Counted from the first letter of the stretch, positions 15,218 to 24,360 are shown. The stretch: DNA of 50,600 nt from Prevotella sp. (GCA_017847725.1 JAGAXW010000027.1:1-50600), one strand, 5' to 3'. Numbers and translations: made by a program. The notes: generated by a model from the letters alone, not told the origin.

Positions 15218-17347
15218 ATGGCCAAAAGACTACTTCTAATTGTTGCAGTGATATCCATCACACTGGCTACGGCAGCCCAGCAACAGTTGATGACAGACAG
15301 TCAGATGCGCCGCATGCGCAATCCTGTCAGAAAGACATCGCCCGAATTTTTCAAGACCCCCGAGGCCACGCGCATTGGCGAACAGTTGCTGCTCTACCAA
15401 CGCATCACGGGTGGATGGCCCAAGAATATCGATATGGCCAAGCCCCTCACTGACAAAGAGCGAGAACAGGTGATGAGAGACAAGCAGCGGCGCGACGATT
15501 CCACCACCGACAATGGCGCTACCTCGATGCAGATGGCTTATCTGGCACGCCTTTTCCAAGCCACTGGCGACGAGCGCTTCCGCGAGGCCTTCCGGCACGC
15601 TGTAGACTTTCTGCTCAGCGGACAGTACGACAATGGCGGATGGCCCCAGTTCTGGCCGGAGATGCAAGGCTATCAGCTACACATCACCTACAACGATGAC
15701 GCCATGGTAAACACCATGAAACTGCTAAGGGATGTCGCCAACACACAAGCTCCCTACACCAAGGACCTTACCACCAACAAGCAGCGCAAGCTGGCACAGA
15801 AAGCCTTCGACAAGGGGATTGAGTGCATTCTGGCCACACAAATACACATCGATGGGCAACTGACGGTATGGTGCCAACAGCACGATCGTAACACCTATGC
15901 TCCCGCACCGGCACGTGCCTATGAGCTACCGTCTTACTGTTCGCAGGAAAGTGCCTCCATCGTGGAGTTGCTGATGCAGCTGCCCCATCCCGACAAGCGG
16001 GTGAAGGCTGCCGTTCATGCTGCCATGCAGTGGTTTGACAAAAACAAACTGACGGGAGTACGCATTGTACGCACAGGCCGCTGGGGTAGCAATAACCGCG
16101 ACACCAAACTGGTGGAAGACTCCACGGCAGGACCGTTATGGGCTCGCTATTACGACCTGAAACACTGTGAACCCTACGTATGCGACCGCGACGGCATTCC
16201 CCGTCGTCGTTTGGAGGACATCGGACCCGAACGACGCAACGGCTACGGATGGTATGGCGACCGTCCTGCCATGCTTTATCCGCTCTACAACCAGTGGGCC
16301 GACAAGTTTGACCCTGAAAACAAGGTGAGCATCAGTCTGACGACCAAAGGGGCCAACGAGAACGGTACCATGCAGCTGTATCGCCAGCCCAGTCCCGACC
16401 TGCACGACTTCGACACCGTGGTGAGCGAAGGACAGAGCATCCAGCAGGCCATCGAGAATGCTCCCGCCAATCCTGCCAAGCCCTACAAAATACTGATTCG
16501 TAAGGGTACGTATTCACAAAAGGTGATTATCGACCGCCCCAACATCGTACTGGTGGGCGAACAGCGCGACAGCACTGTCATCGTGCTCGCCGAACTGTCG
16601 AAGAACAGAACCGTCAAGGAGTACAAAGGCAAGCCGGTGGGCAACGGTGTTATCGTGCTGCAGGAAGGTGCCGACGACTGCATCATCAGCGGTCTTACCG
16701 TCTATAACAACTACGGGACAGCCATAGAACCCGGCAATACCGCCCACCAGATGAGCATCTTCGGACGCGCCACACGTACCATCGTCATCAACTGTAACGT
16801 ATGGGCCGACGGCAACGACGCCCTCTCGCTGTGGGCACCCGGCGGCAACGGCATGTACTACCATTCCGACCTCTATCTGCGCTGCAAGGGTGTTGACTTC
16901 CTGTGTCCGCGCGGCTGGTGCTATGCCACCCGCTGCCGACTGGAAGGCGACGGCCATGCCCTCATCTGGCACGACGGCCGTGGTGACAAGTCGAAGAAAC
17001 TGGTCATCACCAACTCCACGTTCGATGCCCTTAGACCCACACCGCTGGGCCGCTACCACCACGACTCGCAGTTCTACATCGTCAACTGCAAACTGTCGGA
17101 GAACGTCATCGACGAAGACATACGCTATGCCTATACCGACAAGGTGCTTGACCCCTGTCCCTGGGGAAAGCGCGTCTACTACTACGGCTGTACGCGTGAC
17201 GGTGGCGACAGCGGATGGCTGAAGGACAATCTGCAGGAATCAGCAGAAAGTCCAGAGTTCCATGGAATCACGGCACTCTGGACCTTCGGTGGACAATGGG
17301 ACCCGGAGTGTCGCATCCGGGAACTATGGAATGTGTTAGCCTACTAA
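15218..17347 (+). CDS. Secreted pectate lyase (PL10) fused to a CE8-like pectin esterase domain
   Basis: 709 residues with signal peptide MAKRLLLIVAVISITLATAA. Residues ~40-375 are a PL10 pectate lyase (YQRITGGWPKNIDM, TTDNGATSMQMAYLARLF, QYDNGGWPQFWPEM, ITYNDDAMVNTMKLLRDVA, DIGPERRNGYGWYG). Residues ~395-705 form a right-handed beta-helix of the CE8 type (DTVVSEGQSIQQAIENAP, ILIRKGTYSQKVIIDRPNI). The usual CE8 motifs are altered: QDTL is replaced by GNDALSLW, GxVDFIFG by KGVDFLCPRG, and LGRPW by LGRYH. The aspartates and arginine persist. Predicted action: de-esterify and cleave pectin outside the cytoplasm. The 3' end overlaps the convergent gene by 12 bases. No clear promoter was seen in the 76 bases after cobS. 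Confidence 0.9.
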   Translation: MAKRLLLIVAVISITLATAAQQQLMTDSQMRRMRNPVRKTSPEFFKTPEATRIGEQLLLYQRITGGWPKNIDMAKPLTDKEREQVMRDKQRRDDSTTDNGATSMQMAYLARLFQATGDERFREAFRHAVDFLLSGQYDNGGWPQFWPEMQGYQLHITYNDDAMVNTMKLLRDVANTQAPYTKDLTTNKQRKLAQKAFDKGIECILATQIHIDGQLTVWCQQHDRNTYAPAPARAYELPSYCSQESASIVELLMQLPHPDKRVKAAVHAAMQWFDKNKLTGVRIVRTGRWGSNNRDTKLVEDSTAGPLWARYYDLKHCEPYVCDRDGIPRRRLEDIGPERRNGYGWYGDRPAMLYPLYNQWADKFDPENKVSISLTTKGANENGTMQLYRQPSPDLHDFDTVVSEGQSIQQAIENAPANPAKPYKILIRKGTYSQKVIIDRPNIVLVGEQRDSTVIVLAELSKNRTVKEYKGKPVGNGVIVLQEGADDCIISGLTVYNNYGTAIEPGNTAHQMSIFGRATRTIVINCNVWADGNDALSLWAPGGNGMYYHSDLYLRCKGVDFLCPRGWCYATRCRLEGDGHALIWHDGRGDKSKKLVITNSTFDALRPTPLGRYHHDSQFYIVNCKLSENVIDEDIRYAYTDKVLDPCPWGKRVYYYGCTRDGGDSGWLKDNLQESAESPEFHGITALWTFGGQWDPECRIRELWNVLAY

Positions 17348-17881
17348 ACTGATAATCCGTCCTCCCTCCTCAATGGCTCGCATATTGAGGGGAATGAGGT
17401 CGTGATGGCGCTCGGGAAGAGTCTTCTTGAGCGCTTTTTCTACGCCTCCGGTGCTGACGACAGGAGCCACCTTGAGCAGACCGCCCAGCACAATCATGTT
17501 GAACACCTTACCGTTCTTCATCTCAGCGGCCTTGTCCATGGCGTCGATGCGATACACGGTGATGTCCTTGCGCGTAGGCGGATTGATGATGCCATAGCCG
17601 TCGTAAATCAAGATGCCACCGGGCTTCAGTTTTGGCTCAAACTTATCCAGCGAAGGCTGGTTGAGCACGATGGCAATGTCGAACTTGCTGAGGATGGGCG
17701 ACGAAATCTTGTCATCGCTCACGATAACTGTCACGTTGGCCGTTCCTCCACGCTGCTCAGGACCATAGGCAGGCATCCATGTCACCTCCTTGTCGTCCAT
17801 CAGTCCTGAATAGGCCAGAATCTTACCCATGGAGAGCACGCCCTGACCTCCGAATCCTGATATGATGATTTCTTTCTTCAT
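17336..17881 (-). CDS. 2-oxoacid:ferredoxin oxidoreductase, gamma subunit
   Basis: 181 residues. It is the PorG/KorC-type subunit that completes the 2-oxoacid:ferredoxin oxidoreductase encoded just upstream. Motifs are IISGFGGQGVLSMGKILAYS and AYGPEQRGGTANVTVIVSD, both diagnostic. The start overlaps the stop of the beta subunit by four bases. It is the last gene of a long minus-strand operon and ends inside the 3' end of the opposing pectinase gene. Confidence 0.92.
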   Translation of the reverse strand: MKKEIIISGFGGQGVLSMGKILAYSGLMDDKEVTWMPAYGPEQRGGTANVTVIVSDDKISSPILSKFDIAIVLNQPSLDKFEPKLKPGGILIYDGYGIINPPTRKDITVYRIDAMDKAAEMKNGKVFNMIVLGGLLKVAPVVSTGGVEKALKKTLPERHHDLIPLNMRAIEEGGRIISLVG

Positions 17882-18642
17882 TTCGTCGTATCCTTTAAGT
17901 CACCCTTGGGGTAGTAGTTAAACATATGCTCCTGCATCCACTCGTTGGCAGCCTTCGGCGACATTTTCCAGCCGCTGTTGCACGTGGAAACAATCTCCAC
18001 CAGACTCGACCCTTTGCCCGCCATCGATGCCTCAAAGGCCTTACGGATGGCTTTCTTGGCGCTACGGATGGCAGCCACCGACTCTACCGACTGACGCGTC
18101 ACATAGCACGTGCCTTCCAGCGTGGCGGCAATCTCGGTGATATGCAGGGGGTATCCGTGCAGGTCAGCCTGACGGCCATAAGGGCACGTCGACGTCTTCA
18201 TGCCCATCAGCGTGGTGGGTGCCATCTGTCCGCCCGTCATGCCATAAATGGCATTGTTGATGAAGATGATGGCGATATGCTCTCCACGGTTCAGCGCATG
18301 GATGGTCTCACCCGTACCGATACAGGCCAGGTCGCCGTCGCCCTGATAGGTGAACACCAGACGGTCGGGCCACAGGTGCTTGATGGCCGTAGCCACTGCG
18401 GGGGCACGACCGTGAGCAGCTTCCTGCCAGTCGATGTCCAGATAGTTATAGGCAAACACGGCACAGCCCACAGGGCTCACACCGATAGTTTTCTCCTCCA
18501 TGCCCATCTCCTCAATGACCTCGGCGACGAGCTTATGCACTACGCCATGCGAACAACCGGGGCAGTAGTGCATGTGGTTGTCGTTCATCAGCGTCGGCTT
18601 CTGATATACCAGATTCTCTGGGGATATAATATTGTTTTCCAT
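17878..18642 (-). CDS. 2-oxoacid:ferredoxin oxidoreductase, beta (TPP-binding) subunit
   Basis: 254 residues. The TPP motif is GDGDLACIGTGETIHALNR, ending in IFINNAIYGMTGGQMAPTT. The YCPGCSHGVVHKLV segment near residue 27 carries CxxC, and GVSPVGCAVFAYNYLD supplies a further cysteine. The enzyme decarboxylates a 2-oxo acid and passes electrons to ferredoxin. Branched-chain 2-oxo acids or 2-oxoglutarate are likely substrates given the VorB-like alpha subunit, but this cannot be settled from sequence alone. It lies one base after the alpha subunit gene and overlaps the gamma gene. Confidence 0.93.
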   Translation of the reverse strand: MENNIISPENLVYQKPTLMNDNHMHYCPGCSHGVVHKLVAEVIEEMGMEEKTIGVSPVGCAVFAYNYLDIDWQEAAHGRAPAVATAIKHLWPDRLVFTYQGDGDLACIGTGETIHALNRGEHIAIIFINNAIYGMTGGQMAPTTLMGMKTSTCPYGRQADLHGYPLHITEIAATLEGTCYVTRQSVESVAAIRSAKKAIRKAFEASMAGKGSSLVEIVSTCNSGWKMSPKAANEWMQEHMFNYYPKGDLKDTTK

Positions 18643-18643
18643 C

Positions 18644-19723
18644 CTACATCATCTTCTTTAATGCTTCAACAATCTCTTCTGGTTCCGGCACGATTCCGCC
18701 CAGACGGCCGAACTGCTCGACGGGCACCTTTCCGTTGACAGCCAGGCGCACGTCCTGCACCATCTGACCGGCATTGATTTCTACGACCAGAACGCCTTTC
18801 TTGCCCTTCGCCATGTCGGCAATCTGCCTAGACGGGAACGGCCACAGCGTGATGGGACGCAACAGGCCCACCTTGATGCCTTCTTCGCGGGCCATCTCGA
18901 TGGCCTTCTGCGTCAGACGGGCAGCAGAGCCGAAGGCCACCACCACATACTCGGCATCGTCGCAGTAGAGCATCTCGTAGCGCACCTCCTTCTCTTCTAT
19001 CTCTCTGTACTTGGCCTGCAGGTGCAGGTTGCGGGCTTCCATGGCCTCGGGCTTCAGCTCCAGTGACGTGATAATGTTCGGCTGGCGATCCTTGGTGCGA
19101 CCGATGGTAGCCCAGGGGCACTGCTGACGTATTTCCTCTTCCGTGCGACGCGGCTTGTAGGGGGGCAGCACGATTTTCTCCATCATCTGACCGATGACAC
19201 CGTCGGAGAGAATCATGGCCGGATTGCGGTATTTGAAGGCAAGTTCAAAGGCCAGATCCACAAAGTCGGCCATCTCCTGCACCGAGTTGGGCGCCAGCAC
19301 AATGACGTTATAGTCGCCATTGCCACCGCCACGCGTAGCCTGGAAATAGTCGCCCTGTGAAGGCTGGATGGTGCCCAGTCCGGGACCGCCACGCTGCACG
19401 TTGACGAATACGCCCGGCAGTTCGGCACCTGCCATGTACGTGATACCCTCCTGCATCAGCGCCACACCGGGCGACGACGACGAGGTGAGCACGCGCTTGC
19501 CGGCGGCAGCACCGCCGTATATCATGTTAATACTGGCTATCTCGCTCTCGGCCTGAAGCACCACCATTCCCGTGGTCTCCCAAGGCTTCAGCTCGGCCAG
19601 TGTCTCTATCACTTCGCTCTGGGGCGTGATGGGATATCCGAAGTATCCGTCGGCGCCGCAGCGGATGGCAGCGTGGGCTATCGCCTCGTTGCCCTTCATC
19701 AGTGTTACTTCTTGCTCTGCCAT
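18644..19723 (-). CDS. vorB: 2-oxoacid:ferredoxin oxidoreductase, alpha subunit (VorB/KorA-like)
   Basis: 359 residues. The N-terminal pyrimidine-binding domain shows GNEAIAHAAIRCGADGYFGY and PITPQSEVIETLAEL. NVQRGGPGLGTIQPSQGDYF and LTSSSSPGVALMQEGITYMA match the VorB/KorA group. The C-terminal part is the transketolase C-like domain (VAFGSAARLTQKAIEMAREE, VGLLRPITLWPFP). The single-chain alpha with separate gamma and ferredoxin genes is the four-subunit form. It is six bases after the ferredoxin gene. The choice between 2-oxoisovalerate and 2-oxoglutarate is uncertain. Confidence 0.9.
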   Translation of the reverse strand: MAEQEVTLMKGNEAIAHAAIRCGADGYFGYPITPQSEVIETLAELKPWETTGMVVLQAESEIASINMIYGGAAAGKRVLTSSSSPGVALMQEGITYMAGAELPGVFVNVQRGGPGLGTIQPSQGDYFQATRGGGNGDYNVIVLAPNSVQEMADFVDLAFELAFKYRNPAMILSDGVIGQMMEKIVLPPYKPRRTEEEIRQQCPWATIGRTKDRQPNIITSLELKPEAMEARNLHLQAKYREIEEKEVRYEMLYCDDAEYVVVAFGSAARLTQKAIEMAREEGIKVGLLRPITLWPFPSRQIADMAKGKKGVLVVEINAGQMVQDVRLAVNGKVPVEQFGRLGGIVPEPEEIVEALKKMM

Positions 19724-19729
19724 AGCTAC

Positions 19730-19960
19730 TTATTCCTCCACTTTTTTACGATAGACGGTGATACATCCGTCAGGACATACCACAGCACACGACGTACAAC
19801 CCGTGCACTTGTCTATCTGCACCGGCTCCACATAGGGATAGCCGCGCATGTTGACACGATTGGCCAGTGCGATAACGCCCTGCGGGCAGGCGCTCACGCA
19901 GAGCACACATCCCTTGCAGCGGTCGGTATTCACCACAATAGCACCTTTCACTTTTGCCAT
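19730..19960 (-). CDS. 4Fe-4S ferredoxin-like delta subunit of 2-oxoacid oxidoreductase
   Basis: 76 residues with two complete CxxCxxCxxxCP clusters: CKGCVLCVSACP and CTGCTSCAVVCP. It is the electron-transferring subunit of the oxidoreductase encoded immediately after it. It starts 19 bases after the small TPR-like gene. Confidence 0.94.
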   Translation of the reverse strand: MAKVKGAIVVNTDRCKGCVLCVSACPQGVIALANRVNMRGYPYVEPVQIDKCTGCTSCAVVCPDGCITVYRKKVEE

Positions 19961-19979
19961 TACTCTTATATTTTAGTTG

Positions 19980-20159
19980 TTATGGATTATACGAATCCTT
20001 GTTATAGAAGGCCAGAATGTCGTCGAGCATCCGCTTGGCTTCAGCAGCAGGACTGTCGGGGTCGATTGCTGCAGCCTGGATATAGCTGTTGATGGCCTCA
20101 TGCCATAGCCCCTGCTTCCTGTAGGCATTGCCCTGTTCGTACCACTCCTGCGCCGTCAT
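19980..20159 (-). CDS. 59-residue TPR-like protein in the oxidoreductase operon
   Basis: The frame from ATG 20159 reads MTAQEWYEQGNAYRKQGLWH, EAINSYIQAAAIDPDSPAAE and ends FYNKDSYNP. The W-x2-G-x3-Y and A-x3-Y-x2-A-x3-D-P spacing is that of one tetratricopeptide repeat followed by a helix, so it probably binds another protein. It lies 16 bases after folD and 19 before the ferredoxin gene in the same operon. A role as assembly factor for the oxidoreductase is possible but unproven. Confidence 0.75.
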   Translation of the reverse strand: MTAQEWYEQGNAYRKQGLWHEAINSYIQAAAIDPDSPAAEAKRMLDDILAFYNKDSYNP

Positions 20160-20175
20160 CTCTCAGCCTTGTCCA

Positions 20176-21054
20176 CTATAAATAGTATTCCTTCTTTCCC
20201 GCAGCAAGCGTGTTCTTCATCAGCGAGCAGATGGTCATGGGACCTACTCCGCCGGGGACCGGCGTGATGAACGAGCACTTGGGAGCCACCTCGTCGAACT
20301 TGACATCACCATTCAGGCGGAAACCACTCTTGCGGGTGGCATCGGGCACGCGGGTGGTACCGACGTCGATGATGACAACCCCCTCCTTCACCATGTCGGC
20401 AGTGACGAAGTCAGGCCGTCCGATGGCAGCAATGATGATGTCGGCTTCGCGGCACTCCTCCTTCAGGGTCTTCGAGCGCGAGTGACACACGGTGACGGTA
20501 GCATCGCCGTACTGTTTCTGCATCATGAGCTGTGCCATGGGCTTGCCCACAATGTTTGAGCGTCCCAGGACGACACACTTCTTACCCGACGTCTCGATAT
20601 GGTAGCGCTTCAGCAGGGTGATGATACCAAGAGGCGTAGCGGAAATAAAACAAGGCAGGCCGATGGCCATGCGCCCCACATTGATGGGATGGAAACCGTC
20701 GACATCTTTTCGATAGTCGATGGCCTCAATGATTTTCTGCTCGTCGATGTGCTTGGGCAGGGGCAGCTGCACGATGAAGCCGTCGACATCGTCGTCTTTG
20801 TTGAGCTTGTCGACGCATGCGAGCAGTTCATCCTCTGTGATGTCGTCCTCATAACGGATGAGTGTCGACTTGAAGCCACAAGCCTCGCAGGCCAGCACCT
20901 TGTTCTTCACATAGGTCTCAGAACCTCCGTCGTGACCCACCAACACAGCAGCCAGATGGGGCTGCTTGCCGCCACGGGCTACTATCTCCTTCACCTCTTC
21001 GGCTATTTCAGCCTTGATGGCTGCTGCCGTTGCTTTTCCGTCTATCAGTTGCAT
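20176..21054 (-). CDS. folD: Methylenetetrahydrofolate dehydrogenase / methenyltetrahydrofolate cyclohydrolase
   Basis: 292 residues, normal for FolD. It interconverts 5,10-methylene-, methenyl- and 10-formyl-tetrahydrofolate with NADP. Motifs: [19 protein letters not shown] with the catalytic lysine, [33 protein letters not shown] (nucleotide binding) and [20 protein letters not shown]. It follows ffh by three bases. Its one-carbon role is shared with the cyclo-ligase half of the fusion protein encoded just beyond ffh. Confidence 0.96.
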   Translation of the reverse strand: MQLIDGKATAAAIKAEIAEEVKEIVARGGKQPHLAAVLVGHDGGSETYVKNKVLACEACGFKSTLIRYEDDITEDELLACVDKLNKDDDVDGFIVQLPLPKHIDEQKIIEAIDYRKDVDGFHPINVGRMAIGLPCFISATPLGIITLLKRYHIETSGKKCVVLGRSNIVGKPMAQLMMQKQYGDATVTVCHSRSKTLKEECREADIIIAAIGRPDFVTADMVKEGVVIIDVGTTRVPDATRKSGFRLNGDVKFDEVAPKCSFITPVPGGVGPMTICSLMKNTLAAGKKEYYL

Positions 21055-21057
21055 ATC

Positions 21058-22413
21058 TTAGAATTTTGGCATTCCACCTTTCATATTGCGCATGGCGTTG
21101 GCCATCTGAGCCATCTTGGAACTGCCTGCGCCTGTCATCATGCGCATCACCTTGCGCGTCTGGTCGAACTGTTTCATCAGGCGGTTCACCTCCTCTATCT
21201 TCGTGCCCGAGCCCTTGGCAATGCGCAGCCGACGGCTCTGGTTGATGATGTCGGGATTGGCACGCTCCTTGGGGGTCATCGAGTTGATGATGGCCTCGAT
21301 GCCCTTGAAGGCATTGTCGTCGATGTCGACGTCCTTCAAGGCCTTGCCGACACCAGGAATCATGCTGGCCAGGTCCTTGATGTTACCCATCTTCTTGATT
21401 TGTTGTATCTGGGCCATGAAGTCGTCGAAGTCGAACTTGTTCTTACGGATTTTCTTCTCCAAGCGCTTGGCTTCCTCCTCGTCGTACTGCTCCTGCGCAC
21501 GCTCGACAAGACTGACGATGTCGCCCATGCCGAGGATGCGGTCGGCCATGCGGTCGGGGTGGAACACGTCGATGGCCTCCATCTTCTCGCCGGTACCCAC
21601 AAACTTGATGGGCTTGGTGACGACGGTGCGGATCGACAGGGCTGCACCGCCACGGGTGTCGCCATCGAGCTTGGTGAGCACCACGCCGTCGAAGTCAAGA
21701 CGGTCGTTGAACTCCTTGGCGGTATTCACAGCGTCCTGACCCGTCATGGCGTCGACAACAAACAGGGTCTCATCCGGATTGACGGCCTCCTTCAGGGTGG
21801 CTATCTCGTCCATCATCTCCTCGTCGACGGCCAGTCGGCCGGCGGTATCGATGATGACGACGTTGTAGTTTTTCTGCTTAGCCTCGCGGATGGCGTTGTT
21901 GGCAATCTCGACGACATTCTTGTTCTCGGGCTCGGAATAGACGGGCACGCCGACACTCTCGCCCACCACGTGCAGCTGCTGGATGGCAGCAGGACGGTAG
22001 ACGTCGCAAGCCACGAGCAGGGGCTGCTTGTGCTGCTTCGTCTTCAGCATATTGGCCAGTTTGCCGCTGAACGTCGTCTTACCAGAACCCTGCAAGCCCG
22101 ACATCAGCACGATGGCAGGACGGCCATCAAGTTTTAGTTCTGCAGCCTTGCCGCCCATCAGGTCGGCCAGTTCGTCGTGGACAATCTTCACCATCAGCTG
22201 GCTGGGCTTGACGGCAGTAAGCACATTCATGCCCAGCGCCTTCTGCTTGACAGTGTCCGTAAAAGTCTTGGCTACTTTGTAGTTGACATCGGCGTCGAGC
22301 AGTGCCTTGCGCACATCCTTCAGCGTCTCAGCAACGTTTATCTCGGTGATTTTTCCCTCACCTTTCAATATCTTGAACGACCGTTCAAGTCTGTCACTTA
22401 AGTTTTCAAACAT
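21058..22413 (-). CDS. ffh: Signal recognition particle protein Ffh (SRP54)
   Basis: 451 residues, the usual length. N domain, then the GTPase domain with GLQGSGKTTFSGKLA (P-loop), DVYRPAAIQQL, DTAGRLAVDEEMMDEIA and TKLDGDTRGGAALSI. The methionine-rich M domain closes the protein (KVMRMMTGAGSSKMAQMANA, MRNMKGGMPKF) and binds SRP RNA and signal sequences. Acts at the cytoplasmic face of the inner membrane. First gene of the ffh-folD-TPR-oxidoreductase operon, with a clear promoter upstream. Confidence 0.97.
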   Translation of the reverse strand: MFENLSDRLERSFKILKGEGKITEINVAETLKDVRKALLDADVNYKVAKTFTDTVKQKALGMNVLTAVKPSQLMVKIVHDELADLMGGKAAELKLDGRPAIVLMSGLQGSGKTTFSGKLANMLKTKQHKQPLLVACDVYRPAAIQQLHVVGESVGVPVYSEPENKNVVEIANNAIREAKQKNYNVVIIDTAGRLAVDEEMMDEIATLKEAVNPDETLFVVDAMTGQDAVNTAKEFNDRLDFDGVVLTKLDGDTRGGAALSIRTVVTKPIKFVGTGEKMEAIDVFHPDRMADRILGMGDIVSLVERAQEQYDEEEAKRLEKKIRKNKFDFDDFMAQIQQIKKMGNIKDLASMIPGVGKALKDVDIDDNAFKGIEAIINSMTPKERANPDIINQSRRLRIAKGSGTKIEEVNRLMKQFDQTRKVMRMMTGAGSSKMAQMANAMRNMKGGMPKF

Positions 22414-22436
22414 ATATTAATAGTCTAATTGGATTG

Positions 22437-22468
22437 CAAAGGTACGAAGAAGTGAGCAAAGCACCAAA
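22437..22468 (-). promoter_or_regulatory. Promoter of the ffh-folD operon
   Basis: Minus strand TTTG (22465-22468), 20 bases, TACCTTTG (22437-22444). The ATG follows 23 bases after the -7 box. Confidence 0.75.
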
Positions 22469-22472
22469 GATT

Positions 22473-23603
22473 TTAATCTTTTTTCTCTTTATATACGAGT
22501 TCGTCCATGGCGATGTCATGGCTGTCGGCAGGCACCTGTGCTACCTGCTGGAAGGGGAAACAGACCCCAATGGTGCGGCGCAACGGATGCTGCGCCAAGA
22601 ATCGGTCGTAGTAGCCACGGCCCCGCCCCAGCCGGCGACCGGCCGCATCGAAGGCCATACCCGGGATGAGGGCGACGTCGACGGCATCATAGTCCTCGAA
22701 GAGCACACCGGTAGGTTCCTGGATGTGGAAGGCTCCTTCCCGGAGGTCGGCCGACGACGTGTAGCAGCGCAGCTCCATGGTGTCGTCGCCTGTCACGCGA
22801 GGCAGCACGACCTGTCGCCCTGCTGCCACCAAGCGGTCGAGCAACTGACGGATGTCTACCTCGTCGGGCAGCGGCCAGTAGGCCATCACCACACGGGCGT
22901 CGCTAAGGCGCGGCACCAACAGCTCGCAAACGGTCTGCGACATCGAGGCCAACTGCGACTCGTGGCACTGCTTGGCAGCACGCATCTGACGGCGCAGAGC
23001 GGCCTTGGTGGGCGCACCGCCCGTCTGTCCCTGACGGGCAGAGAACTCGCAGCCACAATACTGCTGATTGTAAAAGGCATACTCCTTGAGTAACTGGTTG
23101 CGGCGCTCCTGCAGCCCTCCCTTGCGCCAGTTCTGCGCCCAGAAGGTGACGTCGCCGACGGTCTCTTCGGCAATGCGACCGGCGTTTGCTATCTGCTCCA
23201 GACTTTTCCAACGGCTGGAGGCCAATGTAGTGGCAAAATAGCGCAGGCCCAGGCGGCGGGCCTCACGCGCTGCTGCCACAAGGCGCAGCGTGAAACACTG
23301 CTGGCAACGGCGACCGCGCTCGGGTTCGTTCTCGAGTCCGCAGACACCTTGCAGCCAGGCCTCGTGGTCGTAGTCGCCGTCTATCCAGCGCAGTCCCAGA
23401 CGCTCGGCATGGCGTTTGCTCTCCTCCTTGCGGATGTCGTACTCCTCGCGAGGCCAGATGTTAGGATTATAATAGAATATGGTGGGGCGCACGTCGTGAG
23501 CCACCAGCCACTCGACAATAGCCGACGAGCATGGGGCACAGCAGGCATGCAGCAAGAGCTCACTACAGTCCGCGGGCTTTCCAAATGCGCTCTTTTGCTT
23601 CAT
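22473..23603 (-). CDS. QueH epoxyqueuosine reductase fused to 5-formyltetrahydrofolate cyclo-ligase
   Basis: 376 residues from ATG 23603 (MKQKSAFGKPADC). A longer frame to 23642 would sit deeper inside the upstream gene. Residues ~13-200 are QueH, which reduces epoxyqueuosine to queuosine in tRNA: LLHACCAPCS, FYYNPNIWPREEYDIRKEE, RCQQCFTLRL, LASSRWKS and the C-terminal QQYCGCEFS provide the iron-sulfur cysteines. Residues ~204-376 are the cyclo-ligase converting 5-formyl-THF to methenyl-THF: KAALRRQMRAAKQ, VVMAYWPLPDEVDI, LIPGMAFDAAGRRLGRGRGY and YDRFL. Both halves look complete. It overlaps the preceding gene by 41 bases. Confidence 0.9.
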   Translation of the reverse strand: MKQKSAFGKPADCSELLLHACCAPCSSAIVEWLVAHDVRPTIFYYNPNIWPREEYDIRKEESKRHAERLGLRWIDGDYDHEAWLQGVCGLENEPERGRRCQQCFTLRLVAAAREARRLGLRYFATTLASSRWKSLEQIANAGRIAEETVGDVTFWAQNWRKGGLQERRNQLLKEYAFYNQQYCGCEFSARQGQTGGAPTKAALRRQMRAAKQCHESQLASMSQTVCELLVPRLSDARVVMAYWPLPDEVDIRQLLDRLVAAGRQVVLPRVTGDDTMELRCYTSSADLREGAFHIQEPTGVLFEDYDAVDVALIPGMAFDAAGRRLGRGRGYYDRFLAQHPLRRTIGVCFPFQQVAQVPADSHDIAMDELVYKEKKD

Positions 23604-24360
23604 TGATTTTCTGGAACTTGACCTCAGCGGCCCGACGCACATCCTCGCCGAGGGCTGCCACCTTGTCGGGATGATGCTCGAGGGCCAGTCGGCGATAGGC
23701 TTTCTTCACCTCGTCGTCTGTAGCCGTAGGACTGACTCCCAGTACCTGATAGGCCGACTCGAGGTCGTCCTTGCCCAGTCCGAGCATCGAGTCGACGTCA
23801 TCCGCCGACATGCTCATCCACTGGGCGCACTCCTTCATGGCCGTCACCTCTGCCGCGTCGACGTGCCCGTCGGCCTGCGCAATCATGACCAGGAAGTTGA
23901 GCAGCTGCAGGCGCTGCGAATAGTCCATGTTCTGGGCTATCTGCCGGCAGCAGTCCATGACGGTCTGACGGAACTGGCTGAAGCCTATCCGCTTCTGCTC
24001 GTCGAACAGGCGGCGCAGTATCTCGTCGCCCTGCATGCGGGCAGCCTCGCCGAAGTTCTGACGCAGCACGTTTCTCACCAACTCCATCTCCGAGTGCATC
24101 ACCTTGCCGTCGGCCTTGATGATGTAGGAAGCCAGCACCAGCATAGAGAACAGAAAACTATTGCGCTGTCCCTGCTGTTGCTGGTGGGCATACGTCTCCC
24201 CAAAGCCCTGTGCACCGCCGAAGGTGCCCTGCGTCTCCGGGGTATTTACTGCGTCGAGCATCGAGTCGAGCACTCCACCCAGCACGATGCCGGCCAGGGC
24301 ACCCAGCGGGCCGCCGCTCATGAAGCCGACGATTCCTCCTATCCACTTACCTATTGCCAT
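23563..24360 (-). CDS. TerB/DnaJ (DjlA-like) co-chaperone
   Basis: 265 residues. A glycine-rich hydrophobic N-terminus (WIGGIVGFMSGGPLGALAGI) may be a membrane anchor, as in DjlA. Residues ~70-180 are an alpha-helical TerB-like domain (LASYIIKADGKVMHSEMELV, IAQADGHVDAAEVTAMKECA). The last ~65 residues are a J domain with the HPD tripeptide (YRRLALEHHPDKVAA). It would stimulate DnaK ATPase. It is 15 bases after the HD hydrolase gene and overlaps the QueH/cyclo-ligase gene. Confidence 0.9.
   Translation of the reverse strand: MAIGKWIGGIVGFMSGGPLGALAGIVLGGVLDSMLDAVNTPETQGTFGGAQGFGETYAHQQQQGQRNSFLFSMLVLASYIIKADGKVMHSEMELVRNVLRQNFGEAARMQGDEILRRLFDEQKRIGFSQFRQTVMDCCRQIAQNMDYSQRLQLLNFLVMIAQADGHVDAAEVTAMKECAQWMSMSADDVDSMLGLGKDDLESAYQVLGVSPTATDDEVKKAYRRLALEHHPDKVAALGEDVRRAAEVKFQKINEAKERIWKARGL

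Noticed and set aside
20599-22137. 512-codon plus-strand frame opposite folD and ffh
   Set aside because: It is a shadow of two well-conserved genes on the minus strand with no recognisable domain.
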